NCBI RefSeq assembly: GCF_019834675.1
Contig: NZ_JABUBU010000006.1
Span: forward strand, 1 to 64,000
Reading direction: 5' to 3'
DNA from: Rhodococcoides corynebacterioides
Lineage (GTDB): Bacteria > Actinomycetota > Actinomycetes > Mycobacteriales > Mycobacteriaceae
Length of the DNA stretch: 64,000 nucleotides
The notes under the pieces are model-generated. The model saw nothing but the letters and a program-made list of their open reading frames with translations, was not told the DNA's origin and searched no databases. A program made the position numbers and the translations under genes. This document shows positions 25,001 to 34,294 of this stretch, piece by piece; position 1 is the first letter of the stretch, and the number at the start of each line of letters is the position of its first letter.

Positions 25001-26029
25001 TCAGGCGCGGGCGGGTTCCACAGACGGCTCCGCGCTGGGCAGCAGTCGCACGAGCACGTCGGACAGCGTGATCACGCCGAGCACCGCCCCGGCCGACCCG
25101 CGCACCACCGCGAGGTGGTTGCGCGTCGACCGCATCTCCGCGAGCGCCGTGTAGACGGTGCGATCGGCCGCGAGCTCGAATGCCGGGCGCACGAACTCGT
25201 CGATCGGCCGAGTGTCCTCCGCCTGCAACGTGTCTCGCACGTGCACCACGCCCACGACGTCGTCCTGCGCGCGCACCAGTATCCGTAGGTGACCCGTTCG
25301 GAGCGACGCGGCACGGACGTCCGCGACCGTGGCACCGACGGACACCGCGGTGGGGTCACCGCCGCGCAGCAGGTCCGCGACCGTCAGGCTCTCGAGCTCG
25401 AGGGCGCTGGTGATCTGATCCGAGTACTCCCGGTTCAGCGACCCCACGCTCACGGAGTGCGCCACCAGCTGCGCCAGATCGTCGGGGTTCTGACCCGACA
25501 CCACCTGGTTGGCCGGCTCCACGCCCGCCTTGACCAGCAGCCAGTTCGCCATGTTGTTCAGCGACACCAGAATCGGGCGGGTGAACCACATGAAGACGCG
25601 CATCGGCACCGCCAACAGCGTGGCCGACCGCTCGGGGTGCGCGATGGCCCAGGACTTCGGGGCCATCTCACCCACCACGAGGTGCAGGAACGTGATGATC
25701 ACCAGCGCGAACACGAACCCCAGCACGTCCGCCGCCCAGTAGGGCAGGCCGGTCGAGGTGAAAAGCGGCCGCAGCCAGTAGTGCACCGTCGGCTTGGAGA
25801 ACGCACCGAGAGCCAACGCGCACAGCGTGATACCGAGCTGCGAACCCGCCAGCAGCACCGTCAGTTCCGCCGAGCTGCGCAGCGCGGCGCGGGCCGAGCG
25901 GCTGGTGGCGGCCGCGTCCTCGAGCCGGTGACGCTTGGCCGCCAACAGCGCGAACTCGACGGCCACGAAGAACGCGCTGAGCGCGACGAGCGCCGTGGTG
26001 ACCACGAGGAAGACCAAGGGATTGCTCAT
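25001..26029 (-). CDS. CNNM/CorC-like DUF21-CBS membrane protein (short form)
   Basis: A 342-residue protein. Residues 1-190 form a DUF21 membrane domain (FLVVTTALVALSAFFVAVEF, AGSQLGITLCALALG, FLHLVVGEMAPKSWA). Residues 200-330 form a CBS pair that may bind adenosine nucleotides. The CorC/HlyC C-terminal domain is absent, unlike in its neighbour. The CNNM/CorC family is linked to Mg2+ or Co2+ efflux. The start overlaps the stop of the upstream paralogue as ATGA, so the two are made together and may form a heteromer. Confidence 0.88.
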   Translation of the reverse strand: MSNPLVFLVVTTALVALSAFFVAVEFALLAAKRHRLEDAAATSRSARAALRSSAELTVLLAGSQLGITLCALALGAFSKPTVHYWLRPLFTSTGLPYWAADVLGFVFALVIITFLHLVVGEMAPKSWAIAHPERSATLLAVPMRVFMWFTRPILVSLNNMANWLLVKAGVEPANQVVSGQNPDDLAQLVAHSVSVGSLNREYSDQITSALELESLTVADLLRGGDPTAVSVGATVADVRAASLRTGHLRILVRAQDDVVGVVHVRDTLQAEDTRPIDEFVRPAFELAADRTVYTALAEMRSTRNHLAVVRGSAGAVLGVITLSDVLVRLLPSAEPSVEPARA

Positions 26030-27426
26030 CGGTTGTGCTCCGTTCCGGCGGCCTCGATCGCGACCTCGTCGGCGCTGCGCTCGCCGAGTTCGAGCGTCAC
26101 CTGCGAGGGCACGTGGTTGTCGATGTCGCGCACCGTGGCCACGAGGTAGCGGCTGGGCGGCTCGTCGTCGCCCGCCAGCTCGCCGTGGTCCATGGGCAGG
26201 TCGATCTCGACGGTGTCGCCCACCTCGGGCAGGGACCCGAACTCGGCGATGACCAGGCCCGCGACCGTCTCGTAGTCACCGGACGGCAGATCCCGGCCCA
26301 GGGAGCGCTCCACCTCGTCGAGGTGGACGTCGCCCGCCACCGTCCACACGCCGTCGGCGTCCTGGACGGGGTCGATCGTCAGCTCGTCGTCGTGCTCGTC
26401 GGTGATCTCGCCGACGAGTTCCTCGGCGAGGTCCTCGATGGTGACGACGCCGGTGAACGAGCCGTACTCGTCCACCACGCAGGCCATCTGGTTCTTCGAC
26501 GTCCGCAGCTCACCCATCGCGTCGGGCAGGAGCTGCGATTCCGGCAGCACCAGCGCGGGACGCACCAGGTCGGTCACCGGGGTGTGTCCCGGCAGGTCGG
26601 TCTGCATCACGTCGCGCAGGTGGACGATGCCGAGAATCGAATCGTCCGCGGCCATGACCGGGTACCGCGAGTGCTCGACGCTCATCAGCGCCCGCACCTC
26701 GGCGATCGTCGCGTCGTCCCGCACGGTGGCGACGCGGGACCGCGGGATCATCGCGTGACCCGCTGTGCGCGTGGGGAAGTCGAGAATGCGGTCGAGCAGG
26801 GTGGAGAGCTCCTCGGGGAGGTCGCCGGTGTCGCGGCTCTCGGCCACGATGTGCTCGAGGTCGCGCGCCGTGGCGGAGTGCTCGACGTCGTGGACCGGCT
26901 CGATCTTCAGCGCGCGCAGGAGAGCGTTCGACGACGCGTCGAAGATGCGGATGAGCCAACCGAACAGCTTGAGGTAGATCGTGGTCGACAGCGAGAGCCG
27001 GCGCGCGACCGGTTCCGGACGGGCGATGGAGTAGTTCTTGGGGAACAGCTCGCCGAAGAGCATCTGCACGAACGTCGAGACCACCAGGGCCGTGATCGCG
27101 CCGACGGCGATGCCGATTCCGCCGGGGACACCGACGCCGCCGAGCAGCGTGCCCAGGGACTGTCCGATCAGCGGCTCGGCGAAGTTACCGACCAGCAGGG
27201 CGGTGACGGTGATGCCGAGCTGCGCGCCCGAGAGCATGAACGACGTCCGCCGGGTCACCCCGAGCGTGCGTTCCGCGGTGGCGTCACCGGCCTTGGCGCG
27301 CGCCTCGAGCCGTGACCGGTCCACGGTCATGTACGAGAATTCCTGCGCCACGAAATAGCCGGTGGCGGCAGTGATGCCGACGACCACGACGATGCCCAGC
27401 AGCAGAGTCAGGAACGCTTCGATCAT
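26026..27426 (-). CDS. CNNM/CorC-like hemolysin-family protein (long form)
   Basis: A 466-residue protein with DUF21 membrane domain (FLTLLLGIVVVVGITAATGY, SGAQLGITVTALLVG, VQMLFGELFPKNYSIARPE), then a CBS pair (RSRVATVRDDATIAEV and VVDEYGSFTGVVTIEDLAEE) and a C-terminal CorC_HlyC domain from about residue 355. Family role: divalent cation (Mg/Co) extrusion or homeostasis. First gene of a two-gene operon with a shorter paralogue. Confidence 0.9.
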   Translation of the reverse strand: MIEAFLTLLLGIVVVVGITAATGYFVAQEFSYMTVDRSRLEARAKAGDATAERTLGVTRRTSFMLSGAQLGITVTALLVGNFAEPLIGQSLGTLLGGVGVPGGIGIAVGAITALVVSTFVQMLFGELFPKNYSIARPEPVARRLSLSTTIYLKLFGWLIRIFDASSNALLRALKIEPVHDVEHSATARDLEHIVAESRDTGDLPEELSTLLDRILDFPTRTAGHAMIPRSRVATVRDDATIAEVRALMSVEHSRYPVMAADDSILGIVHLRDVMQTDLPGHTPVTDLVRPALVLPESQLLPDAMGELRTSKNQMACVVDEYGSFTGVVTIEDLAEELVGEITDEHDDELTIDPVQDADGVWTVAGDVHLDEVERSLGRDLPSGDYETVAGLVIAEFGSLPEVGDTVEIDLPMDHGELAGDDEPPSRYLVATVRDIDNHVPSQVTLELGERSADEVAIEAAGTEHNR

Positions 27427-27588
27427 GTGCCGGTCACCTCCCTGGTCGCATCCGTCGATACGCGGGGAGCCGTGACCGGCCCGGGTCTGTCGCTGTCCAT
27501 TCGTCCTCTGTCGGTTCGGGTGTTTCGCCCGAATCTACCGGACACCACGGCAGGACTGCATGGCGCGGATCGACTCCGCGCCGTGCGG

Positions 27589-29133
27589 TCACCGTCCGGG
27601 GTAGTACTTCATGGCGCGGATGAACACCGGCAGGGCCTTCGCCCACAGCTTCGGCGGCAGCCGTCGACCACCGAGGTTGATCAGCCGGGTGGTGGACACG
27701 GTCTGCGATTCGGTGAACTTGAGGATGCCGTCGACACCGTGGCGTCGGCCCACGCCGGAGACGCCCATGCCGCCCATCGGGGCGCCCGTGCTGCCCCAGG
27801 TCGGGGCGTAGCCCTCGTCGACGTTGACCGTGCCGGCGCGCAGGCGGGCCGCGATGGCCTCGCCCTCGGCCTTGGTACGGGCCCACACGCTGGCGTTCAG
27901 GCCGTATTCGGTGGCGTTCGCGCGCTCGACGGCCTCGTCCACGGAGTCCACCGGGTAGATCGACACCAGCGGGCCGAAGGTCTCGGCGGCGCAGCAGTCC
28001 ATGTCCTCGGTGACGCCGGTGAGCACGGTGGGCTCGTAGAACATCGGGCCGATGTCGGGCCGCGCCCGGCCACCCGCGAGCACGGTCGCGCCCTTGACCT
28101 TGGCGTCGTCGACGTGGCGGGAGATGGCCTTGACCTGGTCCTCGGAGATGAGGCTGCCCATCTCGACGCCGAACTCGTAGGAGGCGGCCAGCGTCATCTT
28201 CTTCACGCGCTCGGCGAACGCCGCGGAGAACTTCTCGGCGATGGCCTTCTCGACGTAGATGCGCTCGATCGAGATGCACAGCTGACCCGAGTTGGAGAAG
28301 CACGCGCGCACGGCGGCGTCGACCACCTCGGGGATCTTGACGCCCTTAGTCACCACCATCGCGTTCTTGCCGCCCAGCTCGGCGGAGAACCCGATGAGCC
28401 GGCGGCCGGTCTGCTCGGCGAGCAGCTGGCCCGTGGCCGTGGAGCCCGTGAACATGAGGTAGTCGGTGGTGTCGACGATCGCGGTGCCGACGACGGACCC
28501 GGGGCCGGGCACGACGGCGAAAAGGTCGCGCGGCAGGCCGGCCTCGAACAGCAACTCCACGCAGGCCAGGGCACAGTACGGCGTCTGGCTGTCGGGCTTG
28601 AGCACCACGCCGTTGCCGGCGAGCAGGGCGGGAATGGCGTCCGACACGGCGAGCGTCATCGGGTAGTTCCACGGGGAGATGATGCCGATGACGCCCTTGG
28701 GCTGATAGTTGATGCGCGTCTTGGTCAGCACCGGCAGCATGCCGGGAACCCGCTTGCTCTTCAGCAGGTCACCCGCCGTGCGGGCGTAGTGCCGCGACGT
28801 CATCGCGATGTCGAGCACTTCCTCCTGGGCCGCGGACCGGGACTTGCCCGTCTCGGCCTGCGCCATGTCGATGAGCGACGCGCGATGCTTCAGCACCAGG
28901 TCGCGGTACTTGTGGAAGATCTTGGCCCGCTCGGCGACGGGCGTCGCGGCCCACGACTTCTGCGCGGCGCGCACGGTCTCGACGGCCGACAGCACGTCGT
29001 CCCGCGTCCCGACGGGCACGGTGGCCATCTCACGGCCGGTGAAGACCTCGACGACGGGCCGGGTCTCACGCCCGGGGGCGACGGAGGCGAGGGCGACCAG
29101 ACGGTCGAAGGTGGCAGCGGTCGGCGCAGACAT
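27589..29133 (-). CDS. gabD2: Succinic semialdehyde dehydrogenase
   Basis: A 514-residue NAD(P)-dependent aldehyde dehydrogenase. Landmarks: GIISPWNYPMTLAVSD, the cofactor Lys in NGVVLKPDSQTP, FTGSTATGQLLAEQ, the general base in ELGGKNAMVV and the catalytic Cys in FSNSGQLCISIERIY. The overall pattern matches actinobacterial GabD2, which oxidises succinic semialdehyde to succinate. The ATG at 29133 is preferred (MSAPTAATF); the frame is open 29 codons further, but that part looks non-coding. It is divergent from the MerR gene. Confidence 0.88.
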   Translation of the reverse strand: MSAPTAATFDRLVALASVAPGRETRPVVEVFTGREMATVPVGTRDDVLSAVETVRAAQKSWAATPVAERAKIFHKYRDLVLKHRASLIDMAQAETGKSRSAAQEEVLDIAMTSRHYARTAGDLLKSKRVPGMLPVLTKTRINYQPKGVIGIISPWNYPMTLAVSDAIPALLAGNGVVLKPDSQTPYCALACVELLFEAGLPRDLFAVVPGPGSVVGTAIVDTTDYLMFTGSTATGQLLAEQTGRRLIGFSAELGGKNAMVVTKGVKIPEVVDAAVRACFSNSGQLCISIERIYVEKAIAEKFSAAFAERVKKMTLAASYEFGVEMGSLISEDQVKAISRHVDDAKVKGATVLAGGRARPDIGPMFYEPTVLTGVTEDMDCCAAETFGPLVSIYPVDSVDEAVERANATEYGLNASVWARTKAEGEAIAARLRAGTVNVDEGYAPTWGSTGAPMGGMGVSGVGRRHGVDGILKFTESQTVSTTRLINLGGRRLPPKLWAKALPVFIRAMKYYPGR

Positions 29134-29191
29134 CGAACTCCCCGGGAGACTGGGTGCACGGCTCCGAGACCGGAGCTGTGTGTGACGGGCG

Positions 29192-29216
29192 TTGACAAGT
29201 ACCCGACCACGGTACT
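29192..29216 (+). promoter_or_regulatory. MerR-type promoter/operator
   Basis: A perfect -35 hexamer TTGACA (29192-29197) is followed directly by a 19-bp dyad, AGTACC - 7 nt - GGTACT (29198-29216). MerR-family operators sit in the spacer of an over-long promoter, which fits this geometry. The -10 that would follow is poor. It lies between gabD2 and the MerR gene and points toward the MerR gene, suggesting autoregulation. Confidence 0.6.
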
Positions 29217-29288
29217 CCACCAGTGCGTCACGTCACAGCCCCCGCGTACGCGCTCGGGCTTGACCCTCACGCGACGGGAGGAATCACA

Positions 29289-30104
29289 GTGAACAGCGTG
29301 AACGATGCACACGGATTCCGTTCCGTCGGTGCGGACGCCCGAGAGTTCCGTACCGTCGGCGCGGTCGCCCGACTCGCCGACGTCAGTGTCCGCACGCTCC
29401 ACCATTACGACGCGGTGGGGCTGGTGGTGCCGTCCGGTCGCACCGGCGCGGGGTACCGGACCTACTCCGACGACGACGTCGAGCGGCTGTTCGCGGTGCT
29501 CGCCTACCGCGAACTCGGCTTTCCGCTGGACGAGATCCGGACGCTTCTCGACGATCCGGCCGCCGACGCCCTGACGCACCTGCGGCGGCAACGGGACGCG
29601 CTCGCCGACCGCATCGATCACCTGCAGGCGATGGCGACCGCCGTCGACACTCTGATCGAGGAGAGAACCATGGGACAGCAGCCCACACCCGAACAGCTAC
29701 GCGAGATCTGGGGCGACGACTGGACGGGCGAGAAGTACGAGGACGAGGCCCGCGAGCGGTGGGGTGAGACGGAGGCGTGGGCGCAGAGCCGCGAGCGCAC
29801 CGCGCGATTCACCACCGACGACTGGACGACGATCAAGGCCGAGACCGAGGCGCTGGAGGCGGACTGCGCCGCGGCAATGGCGGCCGGGGTGCGACCCGGC
29901 GAGCCCGCCGCGAACGCACTTGCCGAACGGCACCGTCTGTCCATCGACCGGTTCTACGACTGCGATCACGCGATGCAGGTGTGCGTGTCGGGCATGTACG
30001 TCGCCGACGAGCGGTTCCGCGCACACTACGACGCGCGGGCCGAGGGCCTGGCGCAGTGGTTGGTGGAGGTCATCGCGGCGAACGCGGCCGAGCACGGCGG
30101 GTGA
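29289..30104 (+). CDS. MerR family regulator with TipAS ligand domain
   Basis: A 271-residue regulator. Residues 20-90 form the MerR winged helix (TVGAVARLADVSVRTLHHYD, GAGYRTYSDDDVERL, ELGFPLDEIRTLLDD), followed by a dimerisation coiled coil. From about residue 150 there is a TipAS domain (GDDWTGEKYEDEARERWGET, FYDCDHAMQVCVSGMYVADE), which binds multidrug-like ligands such as thiopeptides in its relatives. The GTG at 29289 is chosen for the GGGAGGA site (29276-29282); the frame is open earlier. A dyad with TTGACA lies upstream. Confidence 0.88.
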   Translation: MNSVNDAHGFRSVGADAREFRTVGAVARLADVSVRTLHHYDAVGLVVPSGRTGAGYRTYSDDDVERLFAVLAYRELGFPLDEIRTLLDDPAADALTHLRRQRDALADRIDHLQAMATAVDTLIEERTMGQQPTPEQLREIWGDDWTGEKYEDEARERWGETEAWAQSRERTARFTTDDWTTIKAETEALEADCAAAMAAGVRPGEPAANALAERHRLSIDRFYDCDHAMQVCVSGMYVADERFRAHYDARAEGLAQWLVEVIAANAAEHGG

Positions 30105-30110
30105 ACGGCT

Positions 30111-30184
30111 GGGATTTCTGCTCCTGTCGCGTTCTCGGTGGGCGGGATCCTGCTCCTCGACGGCGCGAGGGGAGCAGGAATCCC
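30111..30184. terminator. Inverted repeat between convergent genes
   Basis: GGGATTTCTGCTCC (30111-30124) pairs with GGAGCAGGAATCCC (30171-30184) with one mismatch. A third similar piece, GGGATCCTGCTCC, lies between them. It separates the MerR gene from the convergent DUF6480 gene; a terminator role is inferred. Confidence 0.45.
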
Positions 30185-30192
30185 GCGCCGCA

Positions 30193-30417
30193 CTACCCGA
30201 AGAATCCGGCGATCCGGCCGATCAGGCCGAGGGCCACGAGCACGACGATGATGCCGACGACGGCCAGGAAGATCACGGCCGGTGTGCGGGTGCGTTGCGG
30301 CGGTTCGTGATTCGGCCCGCCTGCCGACGTGGAGACGGGTGGGGTGTCGCCGGGAGCGACTCCTCCGCCCTTCTCGAGTCCTGCGACTTCGGTGGGATCG
30401 GGGTTCTGGCCGGACAT
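30193..30417 (-). CDS. DUF6480-like small membrane protein
   Basis: A 74-residue protein, [20 protein letters not shown] followed by a Pro-rich stretch and one C-terminal membrane helix ([20 protein letters not shown]). It matches the layout I know for DUF6480. The ATG at 30417 is chosen because GGAGGAGA lies just upstream; a longer frame starts at 30483. Function unknown. Confidence 0.75.
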   Translation of the reverse strand: MSGQNPDPTEVAGLEKGGGVAPGDTPPVSTSAGGPNHEPPQRTRTPAVIFLAVVGIIVVLVALGLIGRIAGFFG

Positions 30418-30572
30418 CGGTGATTCTCCTCCGGGCTGCCGGCGCGTTCCGTCGTCGCCGCTGCTTTCCTGACTCGTTGTCATCGGTCACGTATTCCCCC
30501 GCTGCGGCAGGTCCAACCGAGCGACACGTCTCACACCCGAGCCCACACCCGGCCGCCCTATCCTGTGCAGCC

Positions 30573-31067
30573 ATGAGCACCTTCATCGCCACGGCCGATC
30601 TGGCCGACGCCATCGGTCCGGACATCCGCAGCTGCGACACCCAATTCCGCCAGCTCGGCGCCGTCACCGAGTTCTGCGGTCCGATCACCACGATCCGGTG
30701 CTTCCAGGACAACCTGCTGGTCAAGCAGACCCTGTCGGAACCGGGTCACGGCGGCGTCCTCGTGGTCGACGGCGATGCGTCGATCCACACGGCCCTGGTC
30801 GGCGACATCATCGCCGGCCGCGGCGTCGAGAACGGGTGGGCCGGCGTGATCGTCCACGGCGCGGTCCGCGACTCCGCCATCCTGCGCACGCTGTCCATCG
30901 GGGTGAAGGCCCTCGGCACCAACCCCCGGAAGAGCACGCAGACGGGATCGGGCGAGAAGAACGTGCCCGTCGAGATCGGCGGGGTCACCTTCACGCCCGG
31001 CGAGTTCGTCTACAGCGACGACGACGGCGTGGTCGTCACCGCGGAGCCGTTGCCGGCGCAGGACTGA
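30573..31067 (+). CDS. rraA: RraA family protein
   Basis: A 164-residue protein of the RraA / HMG aldolase fold. Recognisable segments are [30 protein letters not shown] (the conserved Arg-Asp) and [20 protein letters not shown]. In enterobacteria RraA inhibits RNase E; many relatives are instead 4-hydroxy-4-methyl-2-oxoglutarate aldolases, and the substrate-binding Arg-Asp is kept here. TATCCT (30559-30564) lies eight bases before the ATG, suggesting a leaderless message. Enzyme versus regulator cannot be decided. Confidence 0.88.
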   Translation: MSTFIATADLADAIGPDIRSCDTQFRQLGAVTEFCGPITTIRCFQDNLLVKQTLSEPGHGGVLVVDGDASIHTALVGDIIAGRGVENGWAGVIVHGAVRDSAILRTLSIGVKALGTNPRKSTQTGSGEKNVPVEIGGVTFTPGEFVYSDDDGVVVTAEPLPAQD

Positions 31068-31097
31068 CGAACACCGCGGGTGACGCGCGGCGGGTGA

Positions 31098-31310
31098 CTA
31101 CGCCTCCGCGGTGACGCGCGCCGACTGCCCGCCGACGGTCACGACGTCGTCGGCGCGCAGTTGGCGTCCGCGTCGGGTCTCCACCTCGCCGTTGACCTGC
31201 ACCAGCCCGTCGGCGATCACCGCCTTGGCCTCCGAGCCGGAGTCGATGAGGTTCGCGAGCTTGAGGAACTGACCGAGGCGGATGACGTCGTCGCGGATCG
31301 GGACGACCAT
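31098..31310 (-). CDS. S4 domain RNA-binding protein
   Basis: A 70-residue single S4 domain (VIRLGQFLKLANLIDSGSEA, then VQVNGEVETRRGRQLRADD), similar to the YbcJ/RlbA type. Such proteins bind structured RNA, often ribosomal. The ATG at 31310 shares its A with the TGA stop of the upstream dehydrogenase (TGATG), so it is probably translated by coupling. A GTG one codon earlier is an alternative start. Confidence 0.87.
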   Translation of the reverse strand: MVVPIRDDVIRLGQFLKLANLIDSGSEAKAVIADGLVQVNGEVETRRGRQLRADDVVTVGGQSARVTAEA

Positions 31311-32827
31311 CACCCGAACGTCACCCCCTGCGCGAGGGGGAGTTCGGAGCTGTAGTTGACGGTGTTGGTGGTGCGGCGCATGTAGGCCTTCCAGGCGTCC
31401 GAGCCGGATTCGCGGCCGCCGCCGGTCTCCTTCTCGCCGCCGAACGCCCCGCCGATCTCGGCGCCGGACGGTCCGATGTTGACGTTGGCGATGCCGCAGT
31501 CCGATCCGGACGGCGAGAGGAAGCGTTCCGCTTCGCGCAGGTTGGTGGTGAAGATCGACGACGACAGGCCCTGCGGGACGTCGTTGTGGACGGCGATGGC
31601 GTCGCCGAGGTCGGTGTAGGTCACGACGTACAGGATGGGCCCGAACGTTTCCCGACGCATCACCGCGGTCTGCGACGGCATGCGGACGACGGCCGGGCGC
31701 ACGTAGACGCCGCCGGCGCTGCCGCCGGGACCGTCGACGCGCTCGCCTCCCGTGACGACGACGCCGCCGTCCGCGCGGGCCTCGTCGAGGGCGGCGGCGA
31801 ACGCGGTGTAGGCGTCCTCGTCGATCAGGGGTCCGACGAGGGTGTCGGGGTCGAGCGGGGAGCCGATGGGCAGCGTCGCGTAGGCGGCGGCGAGGCGGTC
31901 GACGAGCTCGTCGGCCACGGACTCGTGCACGATCGCGCGTCGCAGCGAGGTGCAGCGCTGGCCCGCGGTGCCGACCGCGGAGAACACGATGCCGCGGACC
32001 GTCAGGTCGAGATCCGCACTGGGACAGACGATGGCGGCGTTGTTGCCGCCGAGCTCGAGCAGGACGCGGCCGAATCGCGCGGCGACGCGGGGCGCGACCT
32101 CGCGGCCCATGCGGGTGGAGCCGGTGGCCGAGACGAGCGCAACTCGCGGATCGTCGACCAGCGCCTCGCCCGCCTCGCGTTCACCGAGGACGAGCTGGGT
32201 GACGGGGAGGTCGACGCCGGCGCGTCGGGCGGCCTCGTCGGCCAGGGCCTGGACGGCGATGGCCGTGACCGGTGTCTTCTCCGACGGCTTCCACACCACC
32301 GTGTCCCCCGCGACCAGGGCCAGCACGGTGTTCCAGGACCACACGGCCACCGGGAAGTTGAAGGCCGTGATCACGGCGACCACGCCCAGCGGGTGCCACT
32401 GCTCCATCATTCGGTGGCCGGGTCGCTCGGTGGCGATGGTCGCTCCGTGCAGTTGACGGGACAGTCCGACGCCGAAGTCGCAGATGTCGATCATCTCCTG
32501 GACCTCGCCGAGACCCTCGCTGACGATCTTGCCGGCCTCGATGCTGACGAGCTCGCCGAGGGCGGACTTGTGCTCGCGCAACAGTTCTCCGAGTTCCCGC
32601 ACCACGGCGCCGCGCACCGGGGCCGGGACCGACGACCACTCGGTGAACGCGGCGGCGGCGGCCGTCACGGCGTCGGCTGCGGAGACGGTGGTGGGGAGGT
32701 GGCCCAGCGTCTCGCCCGTCACGGGACTCCGCGTGGCCGGCCCGTCACCGTCCGCCTCGAGCGGCGCGGCTCCGAGACTGCGCAGCAGGTCGGCGGTGCG
32801 GCTGGCCAGGGTGGCGGTGGCGGTCAT
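31310..32827 (-). CDS. L-piperideine-6-carboxylate (aminoadipate semialdehyde) dehydrogenase
   Basis: A 505-residue aldehyde dehydrogenase. Landmarks: VITAFNFPVAVWSWNTVLAL, TVVWKPSEKTP, ATGSTRMGREVAPRVAARFG, ELGGNNAAIV and the catalytic Cys in GTAGQRCTSLRRAIVHE. This pattern is the antiquitin-like group that oxidises aminoadipate semialdehyde/P6C to 2-aminoadipate. It is divergent from lat, whose product is exactly this semialdehyde, which supports the substrate. The ATG at 32827 is chosen over 32845. Coupled at its 3' end to the S4 gene. Confidence 0.88.
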   Translation of the reverse strand: MTATATLASRTADLLRSLGAAPLEADGDGPATRSPVTGETLGHLPTTVSAADAVTAAAAAFTEWSSVPAPVRGAVVRELGELLREHKSALGELVSIEAGKIVSEGLGEVQEMIDICDFGVGLSRQLHGATIATERPGHRMMEQWHPLGVVAVITAFNFPVAVWSWNTVLALVAGDTVVWKPSEKTPVTAIAVQALADEAARRAGVDLPVTQLVLGEREAGEALVDDPRVALVSATGSTRMGREVAPRVAARFGRVLLELGGNNAAIVCPSADLDLTVRGIVFSAVGTAGQRCTSLRRAIVHESVADELVDRLAAAYATLPIGSPLDPDTLVGPLIDEDAYTAFAAALDEARADGGVVVTGGERVDGPGGSAGGVYVRPAVVRMPSQTAVMRRETFGPILYVVTYTDLGDAIAVHNDVPQGLSSSIFTTNLREAERFLSPSGSDCGIANVNIGPSGAEIGGAFGGEKETGGGRESGSDAWKAYMRRTTNTVNYSSELPLAQGVTFG

Positions 32828-32877
32828 ACGTCGAGTCTCCCTCACGGCACGGACAGGATATTTTCCGTCTCAAGCGG

Positions 32878-32905
32878 TTGTTTACGGGATTTTATCGCAT
32901 AGACT
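32878..32905 (+). promoter_or_regulatory. Probable leaderless promoter of lat
   Basis: TTGTTT (32878-32883) and TAGACT (32900-32905) are separated by 16 bp. The lat ATG begins seven bases after the -10, so transcription would start at or next to it. The 85-bp divergent gap is unusually A+T-rich and is the likely site for an Lrp-type regulator (inference from mycobacterial lat). Confidence 0.55.
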
Positions 32906-32912
32906 CGCGTTC

Positions 32913-34256
32913 ATGACCCAGGTGCTGCCGATCTCTTCACCACCCGGTGACCCGTCGACCGTGCACGAGTCCCTGTCCCGCCATCTCCTCGTCGACGGGT
33001 TCGACCTCGTGCTCGATCTCCACCGCTCGTCCGGCGCGACGATCGTCGACGCCCGCACCGGCACCGCGTATCTCGACATGTTCACGTTCTTCGCCTCCAA
33101 CGCCCTGGGCATGAACCACCCCGCCCTGGTCGAGGACGCCGAGTTCCGCGACGATCTCCTCACCGCGGCCCTGCACAAGCCGAGCAACTCCGACGTCTAC
33201 ACCGAACCGATGGCGCGCTTCGTCGACACCTTCGCCCGCGTGCTCGGCGTCCCGGAACTGCCGCACCTGTTCTTCGTGGAGGGCGGCGCACTCGCCGTCG
33301 AGAACGCGCTCAAGGTGGCGTTCGACTGGAAGAGCCGGCGCAACGAGGACGCCGGTCGCGATCCCCGGCTCGGCACCCGAATCATGCACCTGGAGCACGC
33401 TTTCCACGGTCGATCCGGCTACACGATGTCGCTGACCAACACCGACCCGATCAAGGTGGCGCGCTACCCCGCGTTCGACTGGCCGCGCATCCCGTCGGCG
33501 TACGTCCGGGAGGGCGCGGACATGGACGCCCTCGAGCGACGCTCGCTCGCCGCCGCGCGCGAGCACTTCGACCGTCACCCCCACGACATCGCCGCCCTCG
33601 TCCTCGAGCCGATCCAGGGCGAGGGCGGCGATCACCACTTCCGGCCGGCGTACCTCCGTGCCCTGCAGGATCTCTGTCACGAGTACGACGCCCTGTTCGT
33701 CGTCGACGAGGTCCAGACGGGCGTCGGCATCACCGGAACCGCCTGGGCGCACACCCAACTCGGCCTCGAGCCGGACGTCGTGGCGTTCGGCAAGAAGACC
33801 CAGGTCTGCGGCATCATGGCCGGACGTCGAGTCGACCTGGTGCGCGACAACGTCTTTCGGGTCGGATCGCGCATCAACTCGACGTGGGGCGGCGGGTTGG
33901 CCGACATGGTGCGCGCGCGGCGCATCCTCGAGGTGATCGAGCGGGACGGCCTCGTCGAGCGTGCCGCGCAGCTGGGCGAGGTCCTGGGCGATGCGCTCAC
34001 GGAACTGGCCGTGCATCATCCCGGGGTGTCCGAGGTGCGCGGTCGCGGCCTCATGCGGGCGATCTCGTTGCCCGACAGCGAGACCAGGGACGCCGTGCTC
34101 ACCGACCTGCGCGAGCGCGAGCACGTCCTCATGCTCGGATGCGGCTCGCGGAGCATTCGATTCCGCCCGGCCCTCACCGTCACCGAGGGCGAACTCCGCG
34201 GCGCCGTCGACGCCCTGGACCGCGTTCTCTCGGGGCAGCACACCCGGCACCCCTGA
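32913..34256 (+). CDS. lat: L-lysine 6-aminotransferase
   Basis: Transfers the epsilon-amino group of lysine to 2-oxoglutarate, giving aminoadipate semialdehyde. The 447-residue class III PLP enzyme shows [81 protein letters not shown], and the PLP lysine in [11 protein letters not shown] (about residues 294-295). The sequence follows mycobacterial Lat closely. Divergent partner: the P6C dehydrogenase. Confidence 0.95.
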   Translation: MTQVLPISSPPGDPSTVHESLSRHLLVDGFDLVLDLHRSSGATIVDARTGTAYLDMFTFFASNALGMNHPALVEDAEFRDDLLTAALHKPSNSDVYTEPMARFVDTFARVLGVPELPHLFFVEGGALAVENALKVAFDWKSRRNEDAGRDPRLGTRIMHLEHAFHGRSGYTMSLTNTDPIKVARYPAFDWPRIPSAYVREGADMDALERRSLAAAREHFDRHPHDIAALVLEPIQGEGGDHHFRPAYLRALQDLCHEYDALFVVDEVQTGVGITGTAWAHTQLGLEPDVVAFGKKTQVCGIMAGRRVDLVRDNVFRVGSRINSTWGGGLADMVRARRILEVIERDGLVERAAQLGEVLGDALTELAVHHPGVSEVRGRGLMRAISLPDSETRDAVLTDLREREHVLMLGCGSRSIRFRPALTVTEGELRGAVDALDRVLSGQHTRHP

Positions 34257-34294
34257 CCGTGCGGGACGCGCGTCGGTGTGTGACCGTGGGTCCG

